Positions 16,039-25,200 of a DNA stretch of 49,767 bases are shown one piece after another; the stretch's first letter is position 1; each line of letters starts with the position of its first letter. The stretch spans positions 1 through 49,767 of the forward strand of contig QQND01000009.1 in NCBI GenBank assembly GCA_003402745.1, read 5' to 3'. Made by a program: the position numbers and the translations under genes. This DNA comes from Verrucomicrobiota bacterium. GTDB taxonomy: Bacteria; Verrucomicrobiota; Verrucomicrobiia; Chthoniobacterales; Chthoniobacteraceae. The notes beneath the pieces were generated by a model. That model was not told the DNA's origin. It worked only from the letters and a program-made list of their open reading frames with translations, and did not search any database.

Positions 16039-16362
16039 TCAGCTCAGAAACGAGCAAACGTACTCGCAGATGCCAACCGACACCGTGATCGTAAAGCCGC
16101 TGTTGCCCGCCACGTCGAAGTGTCCGCCTGCTCCCACGGCAACCACCTCGGTCGTCCCGTCGAGGACCACTTTGCAGTCCCCGGCAATGATTTCCATCCG
16201 CTCCGGCGCTCCCGTGCCGAAATGGTATTCCCCAGCGTAAATCAAACCCACCGTCTTTTTGGAGCCGTCTCCAAAATGAACGGTATGGGACACGACACGG
16301 CCCTCGAAATAAACGTTGGCCTTTGCGTCGACGGTGACATTCGAAAAAGAAGGAGTACTCAT
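16039..16362 (-). CDS. ppnP: Pyrimidine/purine nucleoside phosphorylase
   Basis: A 107-residue protein matching the PpnP (YaiE, DUF1255) cupin family along its whole length. It has the DAKANVYFEGRVVSHTV opening, DGSKKTVGLIYAGEYHFG, the APERMEIIAGDCKVVL strand and the closing GHFDVAGNSGFTITV. The family phosphorolyses several nucleosides to a free base and ribose-1-phosphate in salvage. Family length is about 94-105, so it is full length. Its stop converges with that of the dehydrogenase gene 51 bases away, and the FKBP gene lies upstream on the same strand behind a hairpin. Confidence 0.92.
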   Translation of the reverse strand: MSTPSFSNVTVDAKANVYFEGRVVSHTVHFGDGSKKTVGLIYAGEYHFGTGAPERMEIIAGDCKVVLDGTTEVVAVGAGGHFDVAGNSGFTITVSVGICEYVCSFLS

Positions 16363-16399
16363 GGGCTGAAAATCGTTGGTCTCAATGGGTATTTTTCAA

Positions 16400-16428
16400 A
16401 GGGGAGGGAAGAACGCCTGCCCTCCCCT
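16400..16428 (-). terminator. Hairpin after the FKBP gene
   Basis: AGGGGAGGG (16400-16408) pairs perfectly with CCCTCCCCT (16420-16428) over an 11-base loop, starting 11 bases past the FKBP stop. On the reverse strand it is followed by TTGAAAAA, a poor U-tract, so it may only weaken readthrough into ppnP. Confidence 0.5.
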
Positions 16429-16439
16429 CAAGGAAGCAC

Positions 16440-17645
16440 TTATTTCTGGACTTCCAAAAGCTCGATGTCGAATACCAGCATCCCGCCTGGACGTCCGCCG
16501 CCCGGGTTCTCCCCGTAAGCAAGGCCAGCCGGAATCCAGAAACGGCGCTTCTCCCCCTTCACCATCAACTGCACCCCTTCCGTCCAGCCTTTGATCACCT
16601 GGTTGAGTCCGAAGCTGCTGGGTTCGCCACGCGTCACAGAACTGTCGAAAAGTTTCCCGTCGGTCGTCCAACCTGAATAGTGGACGGTCACGCTGTCGCT
16701 CGCCTTAGGATGGGCGGCGCCGCTTCCCTTGGTCAAAATTTTTGAAGCGAGACCGGACGCAGTTTTTTCGGCATCGGCTGGAACGGCAGCGACGTCCGCA
16801 GGCACGGGAGGCGGCGGAACCCCCTCCTTGAAAGAGACTAATTCTACCTCGACCACCAGGCCTCCCGAGGGAGCGCCCGGGGGCGGGTTCTTGCCAAAAG
16901 CCACATTCGCGGGGATCCAAACGACCTTCTTTTCCCCCGAAACCATCGTCTTGATGGCGTCGGGAAGGCCGCCAATGTTCAGCTTTTCCAGAGGGATGTC
17001 GGCCGGGCCGCCCTGCTGCGCGGTGCTCTGAAGCAGCTCGCCATCCGGACTCCACAGCGAAAGGTGCACCTTGACGGTGTCTTCCCCCTTGGGTGAGGCG
17101 GTGCCCGTGCCCTTGGTCACCGTCTTAAGGGACGTTCCAGACGCGGTCTTCTCAGCGTCCGCGGGTGCCTTGAGCTCCGGGGCTTTCGGCGCCTTCTTGA
17201 TGGAAATCAACTCGATATCGAACACCAGTAACCCGCCGGGTCGGCCGCCGCCTGGGTTCTCACCGTAGGCGAGATCGGCGGGGATCCAGAAGCGGCGCTT
17301 CTCACCCTCCACCATCAGTTGCACGCCTTCCGTCCAGCCTTTGATGACGCCTTTGAGCGGAAAACTGGTGGGCTCTCCGCGTTTCACGGAGCTGTCGAAC
17401 ATTTTACCGTCGGTGGTCCACCCCGAATAGTGAACCGTCACGGTGTCGGCTGCCGCCGGGTGTTCCGCACCGGTTCCCTTGGTGAGCACCTTGGAAGCGA
17501 GGCCTGAGGGGGTTTTCACCGCATCCTCGGGAGCGGCCTTAACATCGGAAGGGGTTTCTGGCATATTGGCTTGGGCAAAAATCGCAAGAGGGGAGCTCAG
17601 GAGCATCGCTCCCACGCAAAGGAGGTGTGGTAAACGCTTTTTCAT
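16440..17645 (-). CDS. Exported triple-domain FKBP peptidyl-prolyl isomerase
   Basis: A 401-residue protein with a signal peptide (MKKRLPHLLCVGAMLLSSPL, cut after AQA near residue 26) and three FKBP domains at about 48-150, 170-273 and 298-399. Domains 1 and 3 keep the active-site set: VHYSGW, FDSSV, VIKGWTEGVQLM, GEKRRFWIP, LAYGEN and VFDIELI/L. Domain 2 has VHLSLW, LLQSTA and LNIGGLPDAIKTM, losing the aromatic and aspartate residues of the pocket, so it is probably a structural spacer. Domains 1 and 3 are nearly identical over long stretches, which suggests recent duplication or gene conversion. The role is proline isomerisation during folding of exported proteins. Start is the ATG at 17645, preceded by a TTGACA promoter candidate; the frame stays open further upstream but without a signal peptide. 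Confidence 0.95.
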   Translation of the reverse strand: MKKRLPHLLCVGAMLLSSPLAIFAQANMPETPSDVKAAPEDAVKTPSGLASKVLTKGTGAEHPAAADTVTVHYSGWTTDGKMFDSSVKRGEPTSFPLKGVIKGWTEGVQLMVEGEKRRFWIPADLAYGENPGGGRPGGLLVFDIELISIKKAPKAPELKAPADAEKTASGTSLKTVTKGTGTASPKGEDTVKVHLSLWSPDGELLQSTAQQGGPADIPLEKLNIGGLPDAIKTMVSGEKKVVWIPANVAFGKNPPPGAPSGGLVVEVELVSFKEGVPPPPVPADVAAVPADAEKTASGLASKILTKGSGAAHPKASDSVTVHYSGWTTDGKLFDSSVTRGEPSSFGLNQVIKGWTEGVQLMVKGEKRRFWIPAGLAYGENPGGGRPGGMLVFDIELLEVQK

Positions 17646-17664
17646 GGGAAACGAGTGGGCGCAG

Positions 17665-17693
17665 ATCTTCTGTCGCCACACGCGAACTGTCAA
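17665..17693 (-). promoter_or_regulatory. Candidate sigma-70 promoter for the FKBP gene
   Basis: On the reverse strand a perfect TTGACA (17688-17693) is followed 17 bases later by GAAGAT (17665-17670), a weak -10 match, about 20 bases before the FKBP start codon. The short leader makes this tentative. Confidence 0.35.
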
Positions 17694-17755
17694 CCCCGCC
17701 AACCCCGCCCTCAACGAAGGCTCGGGACACGCCCTACACCCCCTGGGGAAAAGCC

Positions 17756-19534
17756 CTATCCCAAGTCGGTCACCGCGCCCAGCGTCGCGGTCGCCACCGT
17801 GCGCGCGTACTTCGCAAGCACCCCACGGGTGTACGTCGGTTTGGGGGCCTTCCACTTGGCCCGGCGCTTCGCCAGTTCGTCCGCAGCCACCCCCAGCGTC
17901 AGTTCGTGCTTTTCCGCATCAATGGTCACCAAATCTCCGTTCTTCACCAACGCCAGCGGACCACCCAGCGCCGCCTCCGGCGTTATGTGCCCCACGACAA
18001 ACCCGTGCGACCCGCCCGAAAAACGGCCGTCCGTGATCAGCGCCACATCCTTGCCCAACCCCTTGCCCATCACCGCGCTGGTCGGCGACAACATTTCCCG
18101 CATCCCCGGCCCCCCCACCGGCCCTTCATGCCGGATCACAATCACGTGCCCCTTCTTCACCGTCCCGTCCAAAATGGCCTTGAGCGCATCCTGTTCGTTC
18201 TCAAAAACAATCGCCTTCCCGCTGAAAAGCAGACCTTCCTTGCCCGAAATTTTCGCCACCGCTCCCTCGGGAGCCAGGTTGCCCCGGAGCACCACAAGAT
18301 GGCTGTCCACCTTGATCGGGTTGTCAAAAGAACGCACGATTTCCTGGTTGCGCGGATACGCCCGGACCCTTTTTAGGTTCTCCGCCAGCGTCTTGCCCGT
18401 CACCGTCATACAGTCCCCGTGCAGCAGCTTCTCTTCCAGCAGCATCTTCATGAGCGGCGTCTGCCCGCCGATTTCAATGAGTTCGCTCATCAGAAAACGA
18501 CCGCTCGGCTTCAGATCGGCCAACACCGGAACCCGTTTGCCAATCTTCGTAAAGTCGTCCAAGGAAAGCTTCACCCCGGAGGAATGCGCCATCGCCAAAA
18601 GATGCAGCACCGCGTTGGTCGAACCTCCCAAGGCAATCACCACCGTAATCGCGTTTTCATAGGCCTCCCGCGTCATGATGTCCGAAGGCCGGATTCCCCG
18701 TTTGATCAACTCCACAACGGCAAGACCCGCCTGCCGGGCGTCGGCCAGTTTCGCCGCCGAAGTCGCGTTTTGGGCACTCGAATTCGGCAGGCTCATCCCC
18801 AGCGCCTCGATCGCCGAAGCCATCGTGTTCGCCGTGTACATCCCCCCGCAGGAGCCCGCACCCGGAATGGATTCCTCTTCAATCAACGAAAGCTCCCGGT
18901 CGTCAATCTGCCCGTTGGCGATCGCTCCGACCGCCTCAAAGCAACTCACAATATCAAGCTTGCGGCCGGCAATCGCCTCGGCGCGTTCCTTGCGCAGACG
19001 CTTGCTCGCAAGCGTGCCGGTGATGCAGCCGGGCAAAATTGTACCGCCATACACAAACACAGAGGGCCGGTTGAGCCGGGCCAGGGCGATGATGCACCCA
19101 GGCATGTTTTTGTCGCAGCCCCCGATGGCCACCACCCCGTCAAAGCCCTGACAGCCCACGACCGCCTCGATGGAGTCGGCGATGATCTCCCGGGAAACCA
19201 GCGAGTACTTCATCCCCTCGGTCCCCATGGAGATGCCATCCGAAATGGTCATCGTGTTAAAGATGAGCCCCTTGCCTCCGGCCGTGTTGACGCCCGCCTC
19301 AGACTGCCTAGCGAGGCCGTCAATATGCATGTTGCACGGAGTCACCATGCTCCACGTGGAGGCGATCCCGATTTGGTTCTTCTTAAAATCGTCCCGCGTG
19401 AACCCCACGGCGTGCAACATGGCACGACTGGCCGCCCGTTCCACCCCATCCACGACCTCCGAGGACCAATGACGGTGGAGGGAGGCTTTGGAGGAGGGGG
19501 ATTTCTTGGGCTTCGGACCGGTCGGGGTGCTCAT
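17756..19534 (-). CDS. ilvD: Dihydroxy-acid dehydratase
   Basis: A 592-residue protein that catalyses dehydration of 2,3-dihydroxy-isovalerate and -methylvalerate to 2-keto acids, the third step of valine and isoleucine synthesis. Family signatures are intact: MVTPCNMH (Cys67), GGCDKNMPGC (Cys140 and Lys142, the lysine that is carbamylated to hold Mg2+), GSCGGMYTANTM (Cys230) and the C-terminal DGRFSGGSHGFVVGH with the catalytic serine. Cys67, Cys140 and Cys230 fit the three ligands of the 2Fe-2S type. The interval between the last two is about 17 residues longer than in well-studied enzymes, in the segment following TLASKRLRKE. No other ilv gene is adjacent. Start at the ATG at 19534, giving a short basic N-terminal extension. 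Confidence 0.97.
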   Translation of the reverse strand: MSTPTGPKPKKSPSSKASLHRHWSSEVVDGVERAASRAMLHAVGFTRDDFKKNQIGIASTWSMVTPCNMHIDGLARQSEAGVNTAGGKGLIFNTMTISDGISMGTEGMKYSLVSREIIADSIEAVVGCQGFDGVVAIGGCDKNMPGCIIALARLNRPSVFVYGGTILPGCITGTLASKRLRKERAEAIAGRKLDIVSCFEAVGAIANGQIDDRELSLIEEESIPGAGSCGGMYTANTMASAIEALGMSLPNSSAQNATSAAKLADARQAGLAVVELIKRGIRPSDIMTREAYENAITVVIALGGSTNAVLHLLAMAHSSGVKLSLDDFTKIGKRVPVLADLKPSGRFLMSELIEIGGQTPLMKMLLEEKLLHGDCMTVTGKTLAENLKRVRAYPRNQEIVRSFDNPIKVDSHLVVLRGNLAPEGAVAKISGKEGLLFSGKAIVFENEQDALKAILDGTVKKGHVIVIRHEGPVGGPGMREMLSPTSAVMGKGLGKDVALITDGRFSGGSHGFVVGHITPEAALGGPLALVKNGDLVTIDAEKHELTLGVAADELAKRRAKWKAPKPTYTRGVLAKYARTVATATLGAVTDLG

Positions 19535-19640
19535 AGGGGAAACAGAATTGGCCGCTTAATGTAGCGGCTTACTCAGGGTGAGGCAAGCCCGCTGCAGGCT
19601 CGACTTCTCCGGAGCCCCGGGCCATTCTCCTCAGACACCC

Positions 19641-19952
19641 ATGCTCCCCTTCGTTTTGCTGCTGGTTGCAGTCTTTTTCTGCGTGATGATCTCCGTGAAG
19701 CGGTTTCTGGCCCGGTACAAAACCCCGGCCCAGCGCTCCTGGTGGGTGCGGATGTGCATTTTTTGTTTTTTCGGGCTCCTGTTCCTGGGGTTATTAATTT
19801 TGCCCCTGCCCAACAAACAGCGTTTGCTGGCGATTGTGCCCGCATTTTTCCTCATTGCGGTGGGCAGCCGTGTGTTCCGCTCGGGCCGGGCGCGGATGCG
19901 CGAGGACCCCGAAAAGCCACCCGATCTCAATCAGATGAAAAGGCTCAACTGA
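19641..19952 (+). CDS. Small membrane protein
   Basis: A 103-residue protein with three hydrophobic segments (about 2-18, 34-52 and 60-76) and a charged C-terminal tail (RARMREDPEKPPD). No family was recognised. The start is placed at ATG 19641 because the open frame upstream is Arg-rich and does not fit a membrane N-terminus. It is divergent from ilvD and upstream of msrB on the same strand, separated by 98 bases. Confidence 0.72.
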   Translation: MLPFVLLLVAVFFCVMISVKRFLARYKTPAQRSWWVRMCIFCFFGLLFLGLLILPLPNKQRLLAIVPAFFLIAVGSRVFRSGRARMREDPEKPPDLNQMKRLN

Positions 19953-19960
19953 AGCCTGCG

Positions 19961-19976
19961 AGGCGATGCCTTTTTT
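19961..19976 (+). terminator. Weak intrinsic terminator
   Basis: AGGC-GAT-GCC-TTTTTT follows the small membrane protein's stop by 8 bases. The stem is only four base pairs but the T-run of seven is good. Confidence 0.3.
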
Positions 19977-20050
19977 GAACGCACCAGAAGCCCTTGGCGT
20001 CTGAGGAGCAGTTAGTGTACAGTGCAGGAAACAATCTTCCCCCTCTAATC

Positions 20051-20686
20051 ATGGCTCCAAACACCCATTCTCGAACCCCCTTTCGGACCCAAATCCGACG
20101 CCTCCTCCCTCTGGTTTTAAGCCTGAGTACCCAGGTGTTTCCGGGCGCTCCCTCCGCTGCCGTTGGCGCAGACAAAGCTGCTCCGAGCTCAGAGAAAACC
20201 GCTGGCGATGCCGCTTCCCCAAAAAAAACCGTGAACAAAGAAGATCTCCGTAAAAAGCTCACCCCCACCCAGTACGAAGTCACCTGCAACGCCGCGACAG
20301 AGCCCGCCTTTCGCAACGCTTATTGGGACAACCACGCGGTGGGTTTGTACGTGGACATCATCGATGGCGAGCCCCTGTTCGCCTCCAACCACAAGTTTGA
20401 CTCGGGAAGCGGCTGGCCCAGCTTTTTCCAACCGGTCACCAAGGGTTCGATCCTCGAAAAGGAGGACCGCACCCACAACATGGTACGCGTGGAAGTTCTC
20501 TCGGCCAAAAGCGGTGCCCACCTCGGCCACCTTTTCCCAGACGGCCCGCGTCCCACGGGAATGCGCTACTGCATCAATTCCGCCTCCCTGCGCTTCATTC
20601 CCGTGGCAGACTTGGAGAAGGAGGGCTACGGAAAGCTGCGCCCGCTTTTCCAGGAACCCGCGGCAGGAGCGCCAGCCCAGAAGTAA
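20051..20686 (+). CDS. msrB: Peptide methionine-R-sulfoxide reductase, exported
   Basis: A 211-residue protein that reduces methionine-R-sulfoxide in proteins. The MsrB core spans about residues 62-200: GWPSFF at 121-126, [18 protein letters not shown] and the catalytic Cys174 in [12 protein letters not shown]. The two CxxC pairs that bind a structural zinc in many MsrB proteins are absent ([13 protein letters not shown] replaces the first), so this is a zinc-free type; Cys79 (EVTCNAATE) could be the resolving cysteine. The N-terminus has a basic stretch and a hydrophobic run ([15 protein letters not shown]) consistent with export, followed by a ~30-residue linker. Start placed at ATG 20051; an earlier in-frame start at 19994 would bury the signal. 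It lies 118 bases before hflX. Confidence 0.94.
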   Translation: MAPNTHSRTPFRTQIRRLLPLVLSLSTQVFPGAPSAAVGADKAAPSSEKTAGDAASPKKTVNKEDLRKKLTPTQYEVTCNAATEPAFRNAYWDNHAVGLYVDIIDGEPLFASNHKFDSGSGWPSFFQPVTKGSILEKEDRTHNMVRVEVLSAKSGAHLGHLFPDGPRPTGMRYCINSASLRFIPVADLEKEGYGKLRPLFQEPAAGAPAQK

Positions 20687-20804
20687 AAACGCCTTGGTAG
20701 AAACCCGGCAGTCCTGCTCCTGACTCACTCACCCCCCCAGCCCCAGCCCGCAGCGCCCTCCCCGCACCCGCCACCCCTCTGCCTTTCTTCGCCAACACCG
20801 TCCA

Positions 20805-22088
20805 TTGAACGACATTAACCCGCGCGGTAAAACCGTGGAGCGCGCCCTGCTGGTGGGGGCATTTTTCAAGCAGTTTGACCGTCCCGAGGCCGAAAGCCTC
20901 CTCCAAGAACTGGAGGAACTGGTCGGAACCCTCGGGGTGCCCATCATCGACCGGATGCTGATTTTCAGCAGGGAAACCCACGCCCCCTATCTTTTGGGGA
21001 CGGGCAAGGCGGCGGAAATCGCCGAACGCGTCAGAGTAGAAGGGCTGGATTCGGTGATTTTTGACAATGAACTGACCCCAAGCCAGCAGCGGAACTGGGA
21101 GAAAATCACAGGGGTGGCGGTGCTCGACCGGCAGGAAGTGATTTTGGACATCTTCGCGCAGCGCGCACAGACCCACGAGGCCCGGCTTCAAATCGAACTG
21201 GCTCGGATGGAATACTCTCTTCCCCGCCTGACCCGCGCCTGGGGGCACTTGGTGCGTCAGGGCGGTGGGATCGGCGCAAAGGGCGAGGGCGAATCCCAGT
21301 TGGAGCAGGACAAACGGCGCGTCCGAAACACCATCAGCCGGCTCAAGGCTCAGCTCGAAGAAATCCGCACCATCCGCTCCACCCAGCGCAAGGACCGCAA
21401 ACGCACCCCGATTCCCAACGCCGCGATCGTGGGCTACACCAACGCTGGGAAATCCTCCCTGATGCGCCGCCTCACCGGCGCTGAAGTGCTGGTGGAGGAC
21501 AAGCTCTTTGCAACCCTGGACACCACCACGCGCAAGGTGGCCCTGCCCAACCACCAGCCCCTGCTGCTCACCGATACTGTGGGATTCGTGCGCAGGCTGC
21601 CGCACCGCCTCGTCGAGGCTTTCCGAGCCACCTTGGAGGAGTCCGTTCTGGCAGAATTTCTCGTCCACATTCTGGACGTCTCCCAGCCCGAGGTCCTCAC
21701 CTTTTACAAAACCACCATGGACGTCCTCTCCGAGCTGGGCTCGGACACCAAACGGATGATCATCGCCTTCAACAAGGTGGACCGCATTGAAGAACGTTCT
21801 GCCCTGGAATCCCTCCGCCGCCAGTTCCCAGACGCCCACTTTATTTCCACCCACACAGGGGAAGGAATGGACGGGCTCGTAGACCATATGGCGGAACTTG
21901 CCTCCAACGGGTCGCGGGTGTGCACGCTGGAGCTGCCTGCCGCGTCCGGAGACCGGCTCGCCCGCCTGCACCGCGCCGCCCAGGTTCTTGAAACTCATTA
22001 TGATGAAGATAGGGTGCGTCTGGTTGCCGTACTTTCCCCTGCGCTCCTGAGGGATTATCAGGACTGCATTCAGGAACCGCTCGAATAA
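20805..22088 (+). CDS. hflX: Ribosome-associated GTPase HflX
   Basis: A 427-residue protein with the HflX order: an N-terminal nucleotide-binding-like domain containing YLLGTGKAAEIAE, the family hallmark EYSLPRLTRAW with GGGIGAKGEGESQLEQDKR (residues 136-170), then a GTPase domain with G1 GYTNAGKSS (210-218), G3 DTVGF (257-261) and G4 NKVD (323-326), and a short C-terminal domain. HflX binds the 50S subunit and splits stalled or heat-damaged ribosomes. The start appears to be a TTG at 20805 because no ATG or GTG precedes the conserved region in frame; residue 2 onward reads NDINPRGKTVERALLVG, as expected for this family. It stands alone, not next to hfq. Confidence 0.95.
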   Translation: MNDINPRGKTVERALLVGAFFKQFDRPEAESLLQELEELVGTLGVPIIDRMLIFSRETHAPYLLGTGKAAEIAERVRVEGLDSVIFDNELTPSQQRNWEKITGVAVLDRQEVILDIFAQRAQTHEARLQIELARMEYSLPRLTRAWGHLVRQGGGIGAKGEGESQLEQDKRRVRNTISRLKAQLEEIRTIRSTQRKDRKRTPIPNAAIVGYTNAGKSSLMRRLTGAEVLVEDKLFATLDTTTRKVALPNHQPLLLTDTVGFVRRLPHRLVEAFRATLEESVLAEFLVHILDVSQPEVLTFYKTTMDVLSELGSDTKRMIIAFNKVDRIEERSALESLRRQFPDAHFISTHTGEGMDGLVDHMAELASNGSRVCTLELPAASGDRLARLHRAAQVLETHYDEDRVRLVAVLSPALLRDYQDCIQEPLE

Positions 22089-22092
22089 ACCG

Positions 22093-22170
22093 ATGCGGCT
22101 TTCAGCTTTTTTGGAGGAGGCGGAATGGCAGCAGTGGCATGACTTCGAAAAAGGGTTTCACGAAATCTGA
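22093..22170 (+). CDS. Possible 25-residue peptide after hflX
   Basis: An ATG 4 bases after the hflX stop opens a short frame, MRLSAFLEEAEWQQWHDFEK ending in GFHEI. It would form an amphipathic, Trp-containing helix. There is no clear ribosome site, but translational coupling to hflX is possible. It may equally be chance. Confidence 0.2.
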   Translation: MRLSAFLEEAEWQQWHDFEKGFHEI

Positions 22171-22228
22171 AGTTTGGCGCGAAACCCGCTATACAGGAAA
22201 TTGACCCGTTTTTTGGAAAAAATAACTC

Positions 22229-25200
22229 ATGAACCAGGACAGTACAGATGCACATTTTGCGACGGCCGCATCAGCCGGTCCGGTTCTGACCCTTGAACTC
22301 GGCGATTTTCTGCACAGGATCCCCCCAGGCGCCCTGAACGACGGTCCCCACCTTTCTTCGCAGGCCATTTCTTTCGACTTTGCATGGCTGGATGAACGCG
22401 TCCAGTCTGGCGACCCGACGGTCCCCCTCTCTGAAATCTACGCCCGCGTGCCGGGCATATTCCGGGACCCTGAATCGGCCCACAGCGCCGTCCCTGTCCG
22501 CCTTCCCTACCTGAAAGTGACCCGGCTGCTGGCCCAGCAGCGAACCCAAATGGCGGCGGCAGCCCCGGCAGCTCTTCCTACCCAAGCAGAACCCATTTTA
22601 CCCGTCTCCAAAGAGACGCTGACCGCGCCCGCTGAGACTGGAAAAGCCGAGCCAGCCGATTTGGTTGAGGCTTCCGAACCGGGAGCGACGTCTTTGGGGC
22701 AAGTTGCACCCGTTGAGGATGCCGAGCCCAGTGCGCCGGCTGATTTGACCGAAACAACCGGGACAACGCCACAGAATGCGCTGGCCGCCTTGGAAGAGGC
22801 TCGGCTCGAAGCACTCCGGGAGCGGGAAGCCCGCTTGCAGCTGGAACAGCAGCTGGCAGACGCTCAAAAAGCACTGGAAGAGGCTCAAAAAGCGGCCACT
22901 TCGGGAACGGAGGATCCGGCGGAAGAACTCTCAGACTGGGAATTGCGCGCGGTCAAGCAACTGGAAGACGACGTCGAAACCTACAGAAAGCGCATCCGGA
23001 GCTTGCTCGCGGAACGCGATACCCTGCAGGAAAAGAATGCTCAACTGGCGCACCAACTCCAGACGGCGAACCAGCCGCAAGTCGCGATCTCCGCCCCCAA
23101 CGCGGGCGGGCCGGCTCCCGCCAGTCCGAATGAACTTCAAAATAGAATATCCGTCCTCAAGCAAGAGCGGGCGGCGCTGGAGAAAGCACGTCAGGAGGCC
23201 CTGCAACAGCTGGAAGACGTGCGCTCGGGGAAGACCCAGCTTGAAAACGCGGTGGTCAACATGAGCGCAGAGGCGCAGGCACAGGAAATCCTGGCCTTGC
23301 GACAGCAGCTCGAGAAGGCGGCCAAAGAGATCACTCAGCTGAAGAACGACAAAGAGTTGCTCTCGGACATAAAAAAAAATGAGTCCGATAACTCGGAGCG
23401 TACGTCAGCAGTAAACGATCGTACGGTCCAAGGCCTTCGCCGCTCGATTGATGCGCAGTCCAAGGCGGTCAGCTCGCTTACGCGTGAGCGCGACGCGCTT
23501 TCCGAGGAACGCGATGCTCTAGCTAAGGATCTTGCGGCGTCCCGTTCGGCGCACCAGACCGAAGTGGAGGGCATGCGCGGCCGTCTGGGCACCGCCGAAA
23601 GCTCGGCCGCCGAACTTCAGAGCATAAAAAGCGCAGACTCCGCCCGGATTCAGGAGCTCACCACAGAGCGTACTCAGCTCCGGGAAAAGGTGGCTTCGCT
23701 GGAAAAGACGGTTGCTGAATTGCAGGCGCAGGCCGCCCTCGCCAAAAAGGAACAGGAGGAGGCCTCTCTTAAATCTGACGCAGAACAGCGCCGCGCCGAC
23801 GCCGAATTGGCCGCAGCCCGGGCCGCGACGGAAAGCGCAGTCGCCGCAGCCCAGTTGGAAAGCCACGAGAAGCTGGCGGATCTCGACAACCAGCGCCTCA
23901 AGGCGGTGGAAGCGCGCGCCGCGACCGAGGCGCGCGCCGCTGATATTGAGCGGACCAAGTCTGTGGCGGAGGCCCGCAACAAGGACCTCGAAACAGACCT
24001 CGAGAATCTGCGCAAGGAAAACCTAGAGTTAAACCTGCGCCTCTCCGACGCGCTGAAGGGCAAGGACGACACCATCGCAGCCCTCCGGGAGGAACACAAA
24101 CTCGCCGTCGACAGCGCCACTAACCTTCTCAAAGAACGCCTGGAGCAATCAGAAAAGATGCACGCCAAGGCGCTGGCCGCTACCAAGGAAGCTGGCCAGC
24201 ACGCACTCGAGGCGGCTGCGCGCGAGCACGCTTCTCAAGTCGCGCGGCTTCAAAGCAACCTGGAAACCTCCAAGGCAGACCTCCAGCAAGCCGTCGAAAG
24301 CCTCCAATCCCAGCTGGACGCGCGCATCGCCGAGCACCACCGCTCTATCGACACCCTGCAAACCACGCAGGCCGCCACCCTTGAGCTCACCAAGGTCCAG
24401 CACCAGCAGGTCATCGATGCCCTGCGCCTCTCCAACGACGAGGCCCTTTCCGTCCTCCGCAAGTCCAAGGACGAGGAGATTGACGATCTCGAAGCGGCCT
24501 ACAAAGAGACCATCCTGCGCCTCGAGTCTGAACGCAACCAGCTCCTCACGGAACGCAGCCGGCAGCTGGCAGATTTGCGCGCCGCCCACGAAGAGCAGCT
24601 CGCACTCAGCCGCGCCGAGCACGAAAAAGCGCTCGCCGCTGCCCTCGCAGAACGGGCCGCCGCAGTGGCGGAACGCGACCAGCGCCTGGCCGCCGTCAGT
24701 GGCGACCGGGAACGCAGAGTCGCGGAATGGACCACCCGCTACGAGGCGCTCCAGGCAGAACACGCCCGCGTCGTCGCCACCCTCGCCTCGGAACGCGACT
24801 CCACCATCCTCCTCAAGGACCAGCAGCTCGCAGAAGCCCAGGCAGAACGCGACCGCCGCCTCACCAAACTGACCTCAGACCACAGGCAGGCGCTTTCCAC
24901 CCTCGGCTCGGCAAAAGACTTCGAAATCGCCAAAATCCGCGAGGAACTCAGCAGCGTGCGCGTCGATTCCGACCGCCTCAGAGCCGCCTTGGCAGACACT
25001 GAACGCCGCTACCCGGCCGAAATATCGCGCCTGCGCGAAGACCTGGATGCCGCCCGCAACGAGACTTCCGAACTCACGGGCCGACTCGCGGCCGCCGAAA
25101 GTGACTCCCGCCGCCGCTCCGACCAACTCAGCCGCGAACGCGAGGCCCTCCTCAATGAAAAGGTGACCCTCCTCGCCTTGCTGGAAGAAACCCGGGAAAC

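Noticed and set aside
18419-19564. 381-codon + frame opposite ilvD
   Set aside because: Arg/His/Gln-rich mirror of a well-conserved gene; a typical high-GC shadow.
20595-21998. 467-codon reverse frame opposite hflX
   Set aside because: Antisense to intact HflX motifs and of low-complexity Gly/Val/Phe composition.
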